From Dictyobacter vulcani (GTDB taxonomy: Bacteria; Chloroflexota; Ktedonobacteria; Ktedonobacterales; Ktedonobacteraceae): DNA of 64,000 bases. The stretch is from contig NZ_BKZW01000001.1 of assembly GCF_008974265.1 (NCBI RefSeq), positions 682,001 to 746,000 of the forward strand. Reading direction: 5' to 3'. Below are positions 1 to 9,167 of the stretch, one piece after another. The position numbers were made by a program, and so were the translations under genes. The notes under the pieces were generated by a model. The model was not told where the DNA came from. It saw only the letters and a list, made by a program, of their open reading frames with translations, and searched no databases. Within the stretch, counting starts at the first letter, position 1, and each line of letters opens with the position of its first letter.

Positions 1-1
1 T

Positions 2-484
2 CATACGTCCTTCGCAAAAGTCGAGGTCCTTCCGGATGTTGAGAATGCGATTGAGATTAACATTCGACCGGAAGACATTGAGGTGGATACGTACCGCTCG
101 ACCGGAGCTGGAGGTCAGCACGTCAACAAAACCGACTCAGCGGTCCGGATGCGTCACTTACCCAGCGGTATTGTGGTCACATGCCAGAATGAACGCTCAC
201 AAATCCAGAATCGTGAGGTGGCCATGAAATTACTCCGGGCCAAGCTCTTTGAGTTGGAGCAAAGGAAACACGAGGAAGAGACAGCTCGCCTGAAAGGTGA
301 ACACGTCCAGGCCGACTTCGGTACTCAGATTCGTTCGGTCACGGTCCATCCCTATAGTATTGTCAAAGATCATCGGACAAACTTTGAAATGGGCAACACT
401 GAAGGATACCTCGCCGGCGATGTCGACCCGTTTATTCATGCTTACTTACAGGATAAAGCGGGTGGAGTCACAGCCCTCGAATAA
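2..484 (+). CDS. prfB: Peptide chain release factor 2, C-terminal part
   Basis: This is the 3' part of the class I release factor that recognises UGA and UAA stop codons and triggers peptidyl-tRNA hydrolysis on the ribosome. The window opens inside the gene, in the frame that starts at base 2. The visible 160 residues begin with HTSFAKVEVLP, typical of RF2 just before the catalytic loop, and continue with the universal GGQ motif in GAGGQHVNKTDSAVR. The C-terminal tail (SIVKDHRTN, then a YLAGDVDPFI-like stretch) is also RF2-like. The N-terminal domain, the SPF anticodon-mimic motif and any autoregulatory frameshift lie upstream of the window. RF1 is less likely because of the TSFA context. Confidence 0.95.
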   Translation, partial: HTSFAKVEVLPDVENAIEINIRPEDIEVDTYRSTGAGGQHVNKTDSAVRMRHLPSGIVVTCQNERSQIQNREVAMKLLRAKLFELEQRKHEEETARLKGEHVQADFGTQIRSVTVHPYSIVKDHRTNFEMGNTEGYLAGDVDPFIHAYLQDKAGGVTALE

Positions 485-513
485 ACTCAGCGGACGACAA
501 GCTACTCTCAAAT

Positions 514-549
514 AAAGAGCCTTATCCAATAAATGAATAAGGCTCTTTT
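514..549. terminator. Rho-independent terminator, convergent prfB / sigma factor
   Basis: A 12-bp perfect inverted repeat (AAAGAGCCTTAT and its complement, 514-525 and 537-548) with an 11-nt loop is followed by a T run on the plus strand and preceded by A bases. It can therefore act in both directions. Its right half encodes the last residues of the convergent sigma factor gene, so the two genes share this very compact terminator. Confidence 0.8.
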
Positions 550-1559
550 CGTTCCATATATTCTGGTATGCGTACTCCATCAAAAAGTTCTGGATAGCGC
601 ATTTTACGCAAGGCTTTGACTTCAATCTGTCGAATACGTTCTCGTGTCAGGTGAAAAACAGTACTGACTTCCTCTAAGGAAAAGGTATGTCCATCCTTTA
701 AACCATAACGCATCTCAATGATCATACGTTCTCGTGGATTGAGTATAGCCAGTGCCTGCTCAACCTGGTCGCGCAACAGTTGATAGGCGACAGGATCAAC
801 CACCCCTTCTGGCCTGGGATCCTCAATGGTATCGGCCAGATGATATTCTTCGTCATCAGCCACAGGAGCATCTAAAGAAACAGGCTGCTCTGCTATATTG
901 AGAAGTTCTACAACCCGTTCCAGGGGCACTCCCACCTCAGCCGAATTCTCCGGCAATGGCTCAATTCCCTCATCCTGATACATGCGACGCGCCACACGCT
1001 TAATTTTATAAATAAGTTCAACAACATGCACTGGAATATGAATGCTGCGAGAATGCTCGGCGATGGCCCGACTGATCGCCTGGCGTATCCACCAGGTTGC
1101 ATAGGTGCTAAAACGAAAACCACGCTGGTAGTCAAACTTTTGCGTAGCACGCATCAAGCCAATATTTCCTTCTTGAATCAGATCAAGCAGCGGTAAACCT
1201 TGATTAACATAGCGCTTGGCAATACTCACCACCAGGCGTAAATTCGCTTCGATGAGTTGTTGACGGGCCCCCGCATCTCCCAGCCCTACACGCTCCGCCA
1301 GCATGATCTCTTGTTCTGAGGAGAGTAGTGGATAGTGACCAATTTCTTTTAAATATTGCTTGACTGCATCATCAACGAGTACAGGCGGCTCTTCATGATC
1401 CTCCTCCACAGAAAAATCTTCGTCATAGGCAGGCTCAAAATCTTCTTTTTCAGCATCCGTAATAGTATCCTCTGTGGCCTTTACTTTGCTCCGTTTTTGA
1501 TCCAGCGCTACTGAAGTAACCTCAACACGACCAGCCGATCTGGCAGTTTTTGACGCCAT
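522..1559 (-). CDS. RNA polymerase sigma factor, sigma-70 group 1/2 (RpoD/SigA-like)
   Basis: A sigma-70 family factor of 345 residues that directs RNA polymerase to -35/-10 promoters. An acidic N-terminal segment (about 1-60) is followed by region 1.2 ([18 protein letters not shown]), region 2 with [25 protein letters not shown] and [13 protein letters not shown], region 3 and a region 4 helix-turn-helix ([17 protein letters not shown]). Full regions 1.2 to 4.2 mark a primary or primary-like factor rather than an ECF factor. The ATG start has AAGGAGG 6 bases upstream. The factor is shorter than E. coli RpoD because it lacks the non-conserved insertion. Whether it is the housekeeping factor or one of several paralogues cannot be decided from this window. 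Confidence 0.9.
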   Translation of the reverse strand: MASKTARSAGRVEVTSVALDQKRSKVKATEDTITDAEKEDFEPAYDEDFSVEEDHEEPPVLVDDAVKQYLKEIGHYPLLSSEQEIMLAERVGLGDAGARQQLIEANLRLVVSIAKRYVNQGLPLLDLIQEGNIGLMRATQKFDYQRGFRFSTYATWWIRQAISRAIAEHSRSIHIPVHVVELIYKIKRVARRMYQDEGIEPLPENSAEVGVPLERVVELLNIAEQPVSLDAPVADDEEYHLADTIEDPRPEGVVDPVAYQLLRDQVEQALAILNPRERMIIEMRYGLKDGHTFSLEEVSTVFHLTRERIRQIEVKALRKMRYPELFDGVRIPEYMERKEPYSFIG

Positions 1560-1825
1560 ATCCAGCCTCCTTCTTCACACCCAACTCCTGAATAAAAGCT
1601 GCACATCCTCACGGATATTCGAAGAACATATTCCCACTTCTTCTTTTTGCAATAATCGTGCCAAAGCAAATGAACAGCAATCACTAGAGGCGATTTTCCT
1701 GGCAGAGTAGCCAGAAAAACAGCTCAACAAATGGAAAAAAGCCAGCTCAGGTCTCTTGTTTATCTATGCAAACAAGAATGAAAGCAGGCAAGCTGTACAG
1801 TAGAAAAATGAATATATTTCCAGAA

Positions 1826-1843
1826 TTGTGTAATTTTACACAA
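1826..1843. promoter_or_regulatory. Near-perfect palindrome, possible operator
   Basis: TTGTGTAA-TT-TTACACAA has 8-bp arms and a 2-bp centre. It sits in the 630-bp gap between the divergent sigma gene and the zinc-ribbon ORF, upstream of both plus-strand promoters at 1880 and 2017. The shape fits a dimeric repressor site; no regulator can be named. Confidence 0.4.
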
Positions 1844-1879
1844 CTCTCATAGCAGCTATATTTTTATAGATGTGAATGC

Positions 1880-1908
1880 TTGACTTGAGTTGTATCACCT
1901 GTTATGCT
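1880..1908 (+). promoter_or_regulatory. Sigma-70-type promoter, possibly driving a short transcript
   Basis: TTGACT, a 17-bp spacer and TATGCT form a good vegetative promoter. The sequence after it can fold into GAAGCA/TGCTTC and TTCTGCTG/CAGCAGAA hairpins and reaches a CCCCTTTTTT tract at about 1974-1982. A small RNA of about 70 nt ending there is possible but unproven. Confidence 0.45.
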
Positions 1909-2016
1909 GAAGGTAAGAAGCAAAGAACTCTGCTTCCTATCACTTCTGCTGGCAGCAGAAAGATGAAGAATACCCCTTTTTTACTTAGAAAAAATGAACA
2001 ATTCTTCACTTAACTA

Positions 2017-2045
2017 CTGACATAGAAGGTCAGTTATGGTATGAT
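2017..2045 (+). promoter_or_regulatory. Sigma-70-type promoter upstream of zinc-ribbon ORF
   Basis: CTGACA, exactly 17 bp, then TATGAT. The predicted start point is near 2052, giving a leader of about 140 nt before the GTG at 2192. The leader contains a CGGCTTA/TAAGCC hairpin around 2113-2138. Confidence 0.6.
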
Positions 2046-2191
2046 AGGTAGGGCATGGGTTACACCTTGCTGTGGGGATGCGGATGCAGCGGCGGAGGCT
2101 CCCCCTCGGCTTACTATCTCGCTAAGCCTCGCTTGTTAAGCAAAAACGACAAGCGCATATTACCTCCAGAGAGAAGGAAGGAGGCGATTTC

Positions 2192-2407
2192 GTGGAAAAC
2201 GCATTTCCCCGGTGTCGCAAATGTAGTGAAGGTGATCTGGTTCCGCTTTCGGATTTCGGTAGCCAGGGAGCTTCCATAGAGTACAAAGCATGGGTTTGCA
2301 CCAACCCCTCCTGCTTGTACAACATCAAGATCCGTAATGGTGATATCATCATTAACGAACCAATTAGTGATGGTTCACTCCATACTTATCGTAGCGGCCG
2401 ACAGTAG
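2192..2407 (+). CDS. Small zinc-ribbon protein, function unknown
   Basis: A 71-residue protein with a GTG start, supported by AAGGAGGC eight bases upstream. The first pair of cysteines is CRKC at residues 8-11 and the second is C-x4-C in VCTNPSCLYN at about 35-40, so a single zinc ribbon is likely. The C-terminal half is acidic/hydrophilic with IKIRNGDIIIN. It is preceded by a strong promoter and followed by two stable hairpins before ftsY, so it may be a monocistronic gene. No family is recognised; ribosome- or RNA-associated zinc ribbons have this size, but that is only an analogy. Confidence 0.6.
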   Translation: MENAFPRCRKCSEGDLVPLSDFGSQGASIEYKAWVCTNPSCLYNIKIRNGDIIINEPISDGSLHTYRSGRQ

Positions 2408-2470
2408 GAGTGTTTCAGACACCAAACTTGACGTCTACAGGCGGTTTTGATCGCTTGCTGGCGTAACAAG

Positions 2471-2590
2471 GAGGCAAAAGGCGGCCGTATCAAAACTTCC
2501 TTTTGCCTCTCTCCACATAGAGGGGTAATCACAATGAAGGCCACTGCGGTGACCTGAAAGGGTGATTATGGACCCTCTATTTGGCTTTTT
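2471..2590 (+). terminator. Two tandem hairpins, the second terminator-like, upstream of ftsY
   Basis: GAGGCAAAAGG pairs with CCTTTTGCCTC (2471-2481/2499-2509). A second hairpin pairs TAGAGGG plus GTAATCAC with GTGATTAT and CCCTCTA (2518-2579), with an inner GGCCAC/GTGACC helix, and is followed by TTTGGCTTTTT. The second looks like a long intrinsic terminator or attenuator for the zinc-ribbon transcript. The conserved SRP RNA domain IV is absent, so this is not ffs. Confidence 0.55.
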
Positions 2591-2671
2591 ACGAAAAAAT
2601 GCGGTATAAGTTATAGAGTATTTACAAAATCATTTAGCATTTTTAAATTATTAAAAGGAGTCAATGCTGAC

Positions 2672-3673
2672 GTGCTCAATCGATTCTTTGGGCAGAAACC
2701 TCAGGAAGACCCGAAACAACAAAAAACGACTGATAATCCTCAGGAACAAGCTGCTGAACAGCAACCTGCGCTTGATCAGCGTTTCACCTTCCTGAATCGC
2801 ACCCGTCAAATGTTTAACAGGCTGGGCAACACTGTTCAGGAAAACGACATCATTACTGACAGCCTATGGGATGAGTTGGAAGAGTCATTGTTGGGGGCTG
2901 ACGTGGGACCAAGCACGACGCTATGGCTCATTGAGCGCCTGCGCCAACGCGCGAGCGATGAAAATATGCGGACAGGACGCCAGGTACAACAGGCCCTGCG
3001 AGAAGAATTATCACAACTCCTGGGAAAACCATCGGCTCTTCGCTTCTCCAAACAATCTCCCCTCACTGTCATCCTCGTGATCGGTGTTAACGGCTCTGGC
3101 AAAACAACGAGCATCGCCAAAATGGCGGCCCGCCTCAAATATGAGGGACACGATGTCATGCTGGCTGCGGGAGATACGTTCCGGGCGGCGGCTATTGATC
3201 AGCTGCAGGAGTGGGGAAACCGTATACAAGTACCTGTCATCAGTCAGAAACCAAATTCTGATCCCGGAGCTGTCGTCTTCGATGCATTGCAAGCCGCTCA
3301 AAGTCGCGGTAGCGATGTTTTGATCGTTGATACTGCCGGTCGCTTACACACCAAGTTCAACCTGATGGAAGAGTTAAAGAAGATCAATAAAATTATTCAG
3401 CGATTCGTTCCAGATGGTCCACACGAACTGTTAATGGTTATCGATGCCACCACAGGACAAAATGCCCTGCTCCAGGCGCGTAAATTCGCCGAGGATATTG
3501 GCTTGACCGGAGTAATCATTACCAAACTGGATAGCACCGCCAAGGGTGGTTTTGCGTTTGCGGTCGCAGACGACTTAGGTGTGCCAATTAAATTTATTGG
3601 TACGGGTGAAAAAGTAGAGAATTTGATGCCATTCGAACCGCAGAATTTCGTGGCAGCGCTCTTCGCACAATAG
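2672..3673 (+). CDS. ftsY: Signal recognition particle receptor FtsY
   Basis: The SRP receptor GTPase that docks ribosome-SRP complexes at the membrane translocon. At 333 residues it has a short Gln-rich N-terminal A region (1-45), the four-helix N domain and the G domain. G-domain motifs are GVNGSGKTTSIAKMA (P-loop), DTFRAAAIDQLQEW (G2 and insertion box), DTAGRLH (G3), TKLDSTAKGG (G4) and GTGEKVENLMPF at the C-terminus. The GTG start at 2672 has AAGGAG 11 bases upstream; the ATG at 2664 is out of frame. It heads a co-directional ftsY-accD-accA cluster with 16 bp to accD. Confidence 0.95.
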   Translation: MLNRFFGQKPQEDPKQQKTTDNPQEQAAEQQPALDQRFTFLNRTRQMFNRLGNTVQENDIITDSLWDELEESLLGADVGPSTTLWLIERLRQRASDENMRTGRQVQQALREELSQLLGKPSALRFSKQSPLTVILVIGVNGSGKTTSIAKMAARLKYEGHDVMLAAGDTFRAAAIDQLQEWGNRIQVPVISQKPNSDPGAVVFDALQAAQSRGSDVLIVDTAGRLHTKFNLMEELKKINKIIQRFVPDGPHELLMVIDATTGQNALLQARKFAEDIGLTGVIITKLDSTAKGGFAFAVADDLGVPIKFIGTGEKVENLMPFEPQNFVAALFAQ

Positions 3674-3689
3674 TAACCGGAGGTTCCTT

Positions 3690-4565
3690 ATGGCAAAAGA
3701 AGCGGCTGTCCCACTTACCAGGCAGACTTCCTCCTCGAATGAGGAGAAGCCTGGTCTGCCCTCAGTGGGCAATATAGCTGTCAAATGTCCCAAATGTAAA
3801 GAGATTCTCTATAGCCGAGATTGGGAAAAAAACCTGAAGGTGTGTTCACGGTGTAACCATCACTTCAGGCTTACGGCTTATGAGCGCATTGAATTGCTGG
3901 CTGATCCGGGCAGTTTTCATGAACTGGATGCGGATATTATTTCTGTTGATCCTCTTCAGTTTACGACTTTCCCACCAGCACATGCAGATCAGCGCAATTA
4001 TGGAGAGAAACTGGCTGCGGAACGCAAGAAGACGGGGATGAATGAGGCGGTTGTCATTGGTCACTCCACTGTTGAGAGCAAACCTCTGGCGATGGCGGTG
4101 ATGGACTTCCACTTTATGGGTGGTAGTATGGGTTCTGCGGTTGGTGAGAAGATTACACGAGCAATCGAGCTGGGTATTGAGCGCAATATTCCTGTACTGA
4201 TCGCCTCAACTTCGGGCGGTGCCCGTATGCAAGAAGGTCTCTTCTCACTGATGCAGATGGCGAAAACATCAGCGGCCCTGGCAAAATTAGGTGAGAAAAA
4301 ACTTCCCTATATCAGCTTGCTCACTGATCCAACGACTGGCGGTGTATCCGCAAGCTTCGCGATGCTCGGTGACATTACGCTGGCCGAACCCGGTGCGCTT
4401 GTGTGTTTTACAGGACCCCGTGTTATCGAACAGTTTATGCATATCAAACTACCAGAAGGCACAGTCAACTCCGAGTTCGGCTTGCAACATGGTATGATCG
4501 ATGCCGTCGTACATCGACGTGATTTAAGATCAACCCTGGGACGCATTTTGCGCCTGTATGCATAA
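3690..4565 (+). CDS. accD: Acetyl-CoA carboxylase carboxyltransferase subunit beta
   Basis: The beta half of the carboxyltransferase that moves CO2 from carboxybiotin to acetyl-CoA, the first step of fatty-acid synthesis. The 291 residues begin with a variable tail of about 30 residues. A four-cysteine zinc ribbon follows (CPKCKE at about 31 and CSRCNHHF at about 52), then the crotonase-like carboxyltransferase domain with GGSMGSAVGEK and TSGGARMQEG. The ATG follows GGAGG closely. It lies 74 bp upstream of accA, so the two subunits of the heterotetramer are probably made from one mRNA. Confidence 0.95.
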   Translation: MAKEAAVPLTRQTSSSNEEKPGLPSVGNIAVKCPKCKEILYSRDWEKNLKVCSRCNHHFRLTAYERIELLADPGSFHELDADIISVDPLQFTTFPPAHADQRNYGEKLAAERKKTGMNEAVVIGHSTVESKPLAMAVMDFHFMGGSMGSAVGEKITRAIELGIERNIPVLIASTSGGARMQEGLFSLMQMAKTSAALAKLGEKKLPYISLLTDPTTGGVSASFAMLGDITLAEPGALVCFTGPRVIEQFMHIKLPEGTVNSEFGLQHGMIDAVVHRRDLRSTLGRILRLYA

Positions 4566-4639
4566 ACTCCGTTTGAGTGTAGCACTTTTTGTTACCATCA
4601 AGCACAGCAAGACAGCACCATAGTAGAAAAGGGAATGCG

Positions 4640-5626
4640 ATGGCTTACGATCTTGAATTTGAGAAACCGCTGGCTGAGCTAGAAAAAAAAATCTCTACAC
4701 TGCAACGCAAAGGTGATCGGCTGAAAGCAGAGGAACTGGTACAGTTACAAGAGGCTGAACGCGATCTGCGCCACAAGACCGAGGAGATTTATAAAAACCT
4801 CACGACATGGCAAACTGTGTCAGTGGCACGCCACAAGGACCGACCTTACGCTGCGGACTATATTCGGCTCATGTGCAATGATTTTTTTGAGCTACATGGC
4901 GACCGTTCTTTCGGGGATGACCATGCGATTATGGCTGGTCCTGCCACCATTGATGGCCAGACGGTTATGCTTGTCTGCCATCAAAAAGGCCGCGATATGA
5001 AGGAAAAGCAATTCCGTAATCTCGGTATGCCACATCCTGAAGGATATCGCAAAGCTCACCGTTTAATGAAGCAGGCTGAAAAATTTAATATGCCAATTGT
5101 CACCTTGATTGATGCATCTGGCGCATCCCCGGGTCTGGTGGATGAGGAGCGCGGACAGGCTGAGGCAATTGCCGCAACGCTCTATTTGATGCCCCGACTC
5201 AAGGTTCCAATAATTTCAACGATCATTGGCGAAGGTGGTAGTGGTGGTGCTCTGGCAATTGGTGTCGCAGACCGCGTGTTGATGTTTGAACATAGCATCT
5301 ATATGGTGGCGGCTCCTGAGGCAGCGGCTTCGATTATGTGGCGAGATTCGGCACATGCCTCGCATGCTGCAACAGCTATGCGCATCAGCGCTCGCGAGTT
5401 GCTTCCGCTCGGTCTGATCGATGAGATCTTGCCTGAACCACTGGGAGGCGCTCATCGCAACTACAATCAGATGGCAATCACATTAAAAGATGCCCTCAAG
5501 CGTCAACTGGCTGAGATAGGAAAATTGTCGGTAGAAGAACTGTTGGAGCAGCGTTACCAGAAATTCAGAAATATGGGTAAATATGGTACCCTGACAGAAC
5601 AGAATCTGGCGACCGCGCAAGCATAG
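4640..5626 (+). CDS. accA: Acetyl-CoA carboxylase carboxyltransferase subunit alpha
   Basis: The alpha subunit that pairs with AccD. The protein is 328 residues starting MAYDLEFEKPLAELEKKI, matching the usual AccA N-terminus (FEKPIAELE-like). An upstream in-frame codon at 4589 would add 17 residues that are not family-like, and the ATG at 4640 has AAAAGGG six bases before it, so the later start is preferred. Carboxyltransferase motifs include GHQKGRD-like CHQKGRDMKEK, GMPHPEGYRKA, DASGASPGLVDEERGQ and EGGSGGALAIGVADRVLM. It is followed directly by a strong terminator. Confidence 0.95.
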   Translation: MAYDLEFEKPLAELEKKISTLQRKGDRLKAEELVQLQEAERDLRHKTEEIYKNLTTWQTVSVARHKDRPYAADYIRLMCNDFFELHGDRSFGDDHAIMAGPATIDGQTVMLVCHQKGRDMKEKQFRNLGMPHPEGYRKAHRLMKQAEKFNMPIVTLIDASGASPGLVDEERGQAEAIAATLYLMPRLKVPIISTIIGEGGSGGALAIGVADRVLMFEHSIYMVAAPEAAASIMWRDSAHASHAATAMRISARELLPLGLIDEILPEPLGGAHRNYNQMAITLKDALKRQLAEIGKLSVEELLEQRYQKFRNMGKYGTLTEQNLATAQA

Positions 5627-5635
5627 TCAGCACAC

Positions 5636-5670
5636 AAAATGGAAGGCACTGCTATTGTGCCTTCCATTTT
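5636..5670. terminator. Bidirectional terminator, accA / dnaK
   Basis: A 14-bp perfect stem (AAAATGGAAGGCAC at 5636-5649 and its complement at 5657-5670) with a 7-nt loop. The A/T-rich ends give a U tract in either direction, serving convergent accA and dnaK. Confidence 0.9.
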
Positions 5671-5702
5671 ATAATGCCAGCTTTCCTATAAAACGCTTTT
5701 AT

Positions 5703-7604
5703 TTACACCTCTCGGTATTCACCCTCAATGGGCCCGGCATCACCACCAGTACCAGAGCTTCCAGTGCCAGTTCCTGAAGTTGCGCCAGCCGCCGCCGCAT
5801 TCTGGTTATCATAGATTTCCTGACCAACGTGTTGCAGCGTCTGTTCCAGTTCCTCAGTCACTGATTTCATCCGTATAGTATCATTAGCGCGAATAGCATC
5901 CCGCACAGCCTGAATCCTGCTCTCAACGGTTGAACGCAGGCCAGACGAAATTTTACCTTCGGTATCCTTGAGCGTACGTTCAGCCTGATAAGCTGTACTA
6001 TCGGCGCGATTACGCAGTTCGATCTCTTCTTTGTGCTGACGATCCTCCTGCACATGCGCTTCAGCCTCGCGCACCATGCGCTCAACCTCAGCGCTGGAGA
6101 GTCCACCGGAAGCGGTAATCGTAATACGCTGTTCACGACCAGTAGCTTTATCCCGTGCGGTGACATTCAAAATTCCATTGGCATCGATATCAAAAATCAC
6201 CTCGACCTGAGGGACACCTCTTGGTGCTGGTGCAATACCCTCAAGCTTGAAATGACCCAGACTCTTATTATCACGTGCCAGTTCGCGCTCACCTTGTAAG
6301 ACATGAATTTCGACGGCAGGTTGACTGTCTTCCGCAGTACTGAAGACCTCACTCTTGCGCACAGGAATGGTCGTGTTGCGCTCAATCAAACGCGTCATCA
6401 CCCCGCCGAGCGTCTCCACACCCAGCGACAACGGCGTGACATCCAGCAACAATACATCTTTGACATCACCCTGCAACACACCAGCCTGGATCGCAGCGCC
6501 GATAGCCACGACTTCATCAGGATTGACACCTCTATGTGGCTCTTTGCCAAAAAGCTTACGGACCATGTCCACGACGGCTGGCATACGTGTCTGACCACCA
6601 ACCAGCACCACTTCATCAACATCGCTCGGACGCAGTTCGGCATCTTCAAGTGCTTTTAAAACTGGACCTCTGGTGCGCTCGATCAGTTTTCCTACCAATT
6701 GCTCCAATTTGGCCCGCGTCAGATTCATGATCAGATGTTTGGGACCGCTCGCATCTGCAGTAATAAAGGGCAGATTGATTTCAGTCTCCATGGCGGAAGA
6801 GAGCTCAACTTTGGCTCTTTCAGCCGCTTCTTTTAAGCGTTGCAACGCCATAAGATCATTGCGCAAATCAATTCCTTGCTCACGCCGGAACTCATCCGCA
6901 ATCCAATCCATAATAAGCTGATCAAAGTCATCACCACCCAGGTGGGTATCACCATTCGTGGATTTTACTTCAAACACACCCTCACCCAGCTGCAGGATTG
7001 AGATATCGAAGGTACCACCACCCAGGTCATAGACCGCAATGGTCTGATCGCTTTTTTTATCAAGGCCATAAGCCAGCGAGGCTGCTGTCGGTTCATTGAT
7101 AATACGCAGGACTTCCAGACCCGCGATCCGGCCCGCATCTTTGGTAGCCTGCCGCTGAGTATCATTAAAGTAAGCAGGAACAGTGATGACTGCCTGCGTA
7201 ACCGGCTCGCCCAGCCGTGCCTCGGCATCTGCTTTCAGCTTTTGCAGAATCATAGCGGATATTTCAGGTGGACTGTATTCACGCCCCGCCATTGAGACAC
7301 GCGCATCGCCATTAGCAGCACGAGTAACTTTATAAGGCACGCTCTTAATTGTACGCTGAACTTCGGCATCGTCGTAGCGACGGCCCATCAGACGTTTCAC
7401 GGAAAAAATGGTGTTTTCTGGATTGGTAACAGCCTGACGTTTGGCGACTTGTCCCACCAGACGCTCACCACCCTTAGTAAGAGCAACAATCGAAGGAGTC
7501 AAACGAGCGCCCTCACTATTTTCCAGAACAGTAGGATCGCCAGCTTCAATAATAGCAACAACCGAGTTGGTTGTGCCCAGGTCAATACCAATAACTTTTG
7601 CCAT
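5703..7604 (-). CDS. dnaK: Chaperone protein DnaK (Hsp70)
   Basis: An ATP-driven Hsp70 chaperone of 633 residues, the normal length. The N-terminal ATPase domain shows [43 protein letters not shown] and [13 protein letters not shown]. The substrate domain starts after [14 protein letters not shown], and the C-terminal lid ends in a Gly/Ala/Thr-rich tail and EGEYREV, a form of the EEVD-like end. The ATG follows GAGGAG. No grpE or dnaJ is adjacent; hsp20 and a HspR-like regulator lie upstream in the same orientation, so HspR control is the likely mode. It may be one of several dnaK paralogues. Confidence 0.97.
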   Translation of the reverse strand: MAKVIGIDLGTTNSVVAIIEAGDPTVLENSEGARLTPSIVALTKGGERLVGQVAKRQAVTNPENTIFSVKRLMGRRYDDAEVQRTIKSVPYKVTRAANGDARVSMAGREYSPPEISAMILQKLKADAEARLGEPVTQAVITVPAYFNDTQRQATKDAGRIAGLEVLRIINEPTAASLAYGLDKKSDQTIAVYDLGGGTFDISILQLGEGVFEVKSTNGDTHLGGDDFDQLIMDWIADEFRREQGIDLRNDLMALQRLKEAAERAKVELSSAMETEINLPFITADASGPKHLIMNLTRAKLEQLVGKLIERTRGPVLKALEDAELRPSDVDEVVLVGGQTRMPAVVDMVRKLFGKEPHRGVNPDEVVAIGAAIQAGVLQGDVKDVLLLDVTPLSLGVETLGGVMTRLIERNTTIPVRKSEVFSTAEDSQPAVEIHVLQGERELARDNKSLGHFKLEGIAPAPRGVPQVEVIFDIDANGILNVTARDKATGREQRITITASGGLSSAEVERMVREAEAHVQEDRQHKEEIELRNRADSTAYQAERTLKDTEGKISSGLRSTVESRIQAVRDAIRANDTIRMKSVTEELEQTLQHVGQEIYDNQNAAAAGATSGTGTGSSGTGGDAGPIEGEYREV

Positions 7605-7762
7605 ATCTATCTTCTCCTCTTAGATGAGGTGCTCAACTTTTTGCGGTTGGATAATTTCTACGATTACCAGCAGGCTAAACCCTAACGCTTACCATCCACT
7701 CCCCCTGCAAACATATCTCTTCATCATGTGTATGAAAAAAGGCATCCAGATATGTATATAAA

Positions 7763-7779
7763 ACAGCCAGATTGGCTGT
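7763..7779. promoter_or_regulatory. Inverted repeat upstream of dnaK
   Basis: ACAGCCA-GAT-TGGCTGT has 7-bp arms and lies 160 bp upstream of the dnaK start, next to a TATATA-rich stretch. It is not a CIRCE element and not a canonical HAIR site, but it could be an operator for the dnaK promoter. Confidence 0.3.
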
Positions 7780-7827
7780 GAATTAATAGAATTACTCTTT
7801 TTTTAACCCTATAGCAACAATCTTTGT

Positions 7828-7866
7828 ACTTGCAGGCCAGCATATATGTGATGCTGGCCTGCAAGT
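7828..7866 (-). terminator. Strong hairpin between hsp20 and dnaK
   Basis: A 16-bp perfect stem (ACTTGCAGGCCAGCAT and its complement) with a 7-nt loop, 20 bp after the hsp20 stop codon. There is no clear U tract on the minus strand, so it may be a partial terminator or a 3' mRNA stabiliser that sets the hsp20/dnaK ratio. Confidence 0.55.
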
Positions 7867-7886
7867 AAGCGAAGCAAGCAGGAGAA

Positions 7887-8375
7887 CTAGGCCTGTGTGC
7901 CAGATGTCACGACCTCTTGTTTGGGTTGGGTGCCATTGGAAATGCTAATTTTGCGTGGACGGCTCTCAGCAGCAACCGGCGCAAAGATGGTCAGAATACC
8001 ATGCTCATAAGTGGTTTCAATACCATTGGCATGAATCGCTCTGGCAAATGTAATGCTGCGCTCAAATTTACCGGTACTGCTCTCCTGCACCAACCAGTTG
8101 ACCTTCTCATGATCAGCGTGCCAGGGATGCAAGACACCCTTGAGATAAATGGTGTTGTCCTGTACAGTCAATTCAATATCCTTAGGTTTGACACCTGGCA
8201 TGAAGGCACGTATATGATAACCTTGTTCGTCTTCGTAAGCATCCATTACCGCGAACCCGGTCTGCGAAGACTGTCCCAAACCTGAACGAACAAAACTGCG
8301 TTCAAACAACTGATCCATCGCATTACGCAAGCTTACAACTTCTCGGAATGGATCGTGGCGCATCATCATTGACAT
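7887..8375 (-). CDS. Small heat shock protein, Hsp20/alpha-crystallin family
   Basis: An ATP-independent holdase of 162 residues. Residues 1-45 form the variable arm (MRHDPFREVVSLRNAMDQLFE), typical of bacterial class A sHsps. The alpha-crystallin domain follows (AFMPGVKPKDIELTVQDNTIYLKG in part), with ERSITFARAIHANGIETTYEHGIL as the last strands, and a short tail carries an I-x-I-like RKISIS. The start is placed at the ATG at 8375, with AAGGAGG 7 bases upstream, not at the earlier in-frame ATG. It has its own promoter at 8493-8521. Confidence 0.9.
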   Translation of the reverse strand: MSMMMRHDPFREVVSLRNAMDQLFERSFVRSGLGQSSQTGFAVMDAYEDEQGYHIRAFMPGVKPKDIELTVQDNTIYLKGVLHPWHADHEKVNWLVQESSTGKFERSITFARAIHANGIETTYEHGILTIFAPVAAESRPRKISISNGTQPKQEVVTSGTQA

Positions 8376-8492
8376 ATAACAGCCTCCTTCTCTTTTATCT
8401 ATCACACATAATTCTATGAACCCGAACCTGGATATGTCTCGAAAGAGCAGGATATTCTTTTTGCTTGCTCTCTCTAATCACCTTACGAATAT

Positions 8493-8521
8493 ATTATGGT
8501 TTATCTTACAAAAATTGTCAA
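8493..8521 (-). promoter_or_regulatory. Promoter of hsp20
   Basis: Read on the minus strand this is TTGACA, 17 bp, CATAAT, a near-consensus vegetative promoter about 120 bp before the hsp20 start. The long untranslated leader leaves room for regulation. No canonical HAIR repeat is visible in it. Confidence 0.65.
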
Positions 8522-8610
8522 GTTATTTACAGTAAATTATCCATCATTCTAACAAATCTCTAACAATTGAAGCCTCTATAAACGCATAAGTGAAATGTGA
8601 GAATAGACAA

Positions 8611-8641
8611 AAGCAGGGTCCATATGCGATGGACCCTGCTT
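8611..8641 (-). terminator. Terminator after hspR-like gene
   Basis: A 13-bp perfect stem (AAGCAGGGTCCAT and its complement, 8611-8623/8629-8641) with a 5-nt loop, 37 bp past the stop of the MerR/HspR-like gene and upstream of the hsp20 promoter. Confidence 0.75.
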
Positions 8642-8677
8642 AACGAAGTATCTGGAGTAGCGTGCAATCAAACCTGT

Positions 8678-9061
8678 CTATGATTGTTCTTGATCCTCGT
8701 TCGAGACATCAAGCACATATTCAGTATGTTGGATATGTAACAGGCGTGTCCGCACCTCGTTCACTTCCTGTTCCAGATGAATAACTTGTTGGCGCATTTG
8801 CAGAATATGCCGAATACCAATCGCATTGACACCTTGATCGGCCAGTTCCGCAATCTCTTGCAGGATGGCAAGATTCTCATCTGAGTAGAGGCGATTTTTG
8901 CCATCCTGACGAGCAGGATCAAGTAAGCCGGCCTCTTCATAACGACGCAGTGTTTGCGGAGGTATACCAACTAGCTGTGAGACCACGCCAATAGAATACT
9001 TTGGTAATTGTCGATGCTCATCATCGCTCATCGACTTCGACGTTCGAGAACGCCGCTTCAT
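8678..9061 (-). CDS. hspR: HspR-like MerR-family heat-shock regulator
   Basis: A 127-residue MerR-family DNA-binding protein. The winged helix-turn-helix is at about 20-85 (YSIGVVSQLVGIPPQTLRRY, EEAGLLDPAR, NRLYSDENLA), followed by a dimerising coiled coil (QMRQQVIHLEQEVNEVRTRL). PPQTLRRYEEAGLL plus an ILQEIAELADQGVNAIGIRHIL-like helix is typical of HspR, which represses dnaK and clpB operons in actinobacteria and relatives. Its position beside hsp20 and dnaK supports this role. The ATG is preceded by AAGGAGG. HspR normally needs DnaK as co-repressor, and that feedback is inferred here. Confidence 0.8.
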   Translation of the reverse strand: MKRRSRTSKSMSDDEHRQLPKYSIGVVSQLVGIPPQTLRRYEEAGLLDPARQDGKNRLYSDENLAILQEIAELADQGVNAIGIRHILQMRQQVIHLEQEVNEVRTRLLHIQHTEYVLDVSNEDQEQS

Positions 9062-9167
9062 GGCAAAACCTCCTTCTAGCTCCCTTTTATCTTGCTGAAA
9101 ATGAGCACGCTATAGCTATAATAAGCATGCGTATTTTTAGCGACGCACGGCAGCATATTGTCTTTCA

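Noticed and set aside
2040..2600. SRP RNA (ffs) or 6S RNA next to ftsY
   Set aside because: The conserved SRP domain IV loop and a 6S-type central bubble are not found.
6033..6921. Plus-strand ORFs opposite dnaK
   Set aside because: They are frame shadows of a well-conserved coding sequence, without ribosome-binding sites.
7605..8677. CIRCE or canonical HAIR operators near dnaK/hsp20
   Set aside because: Neither the TTAGCACTC repeat nor CTTGAGT-N7-ACTCAAG is visible; only weaker inverted repeats were recorded.
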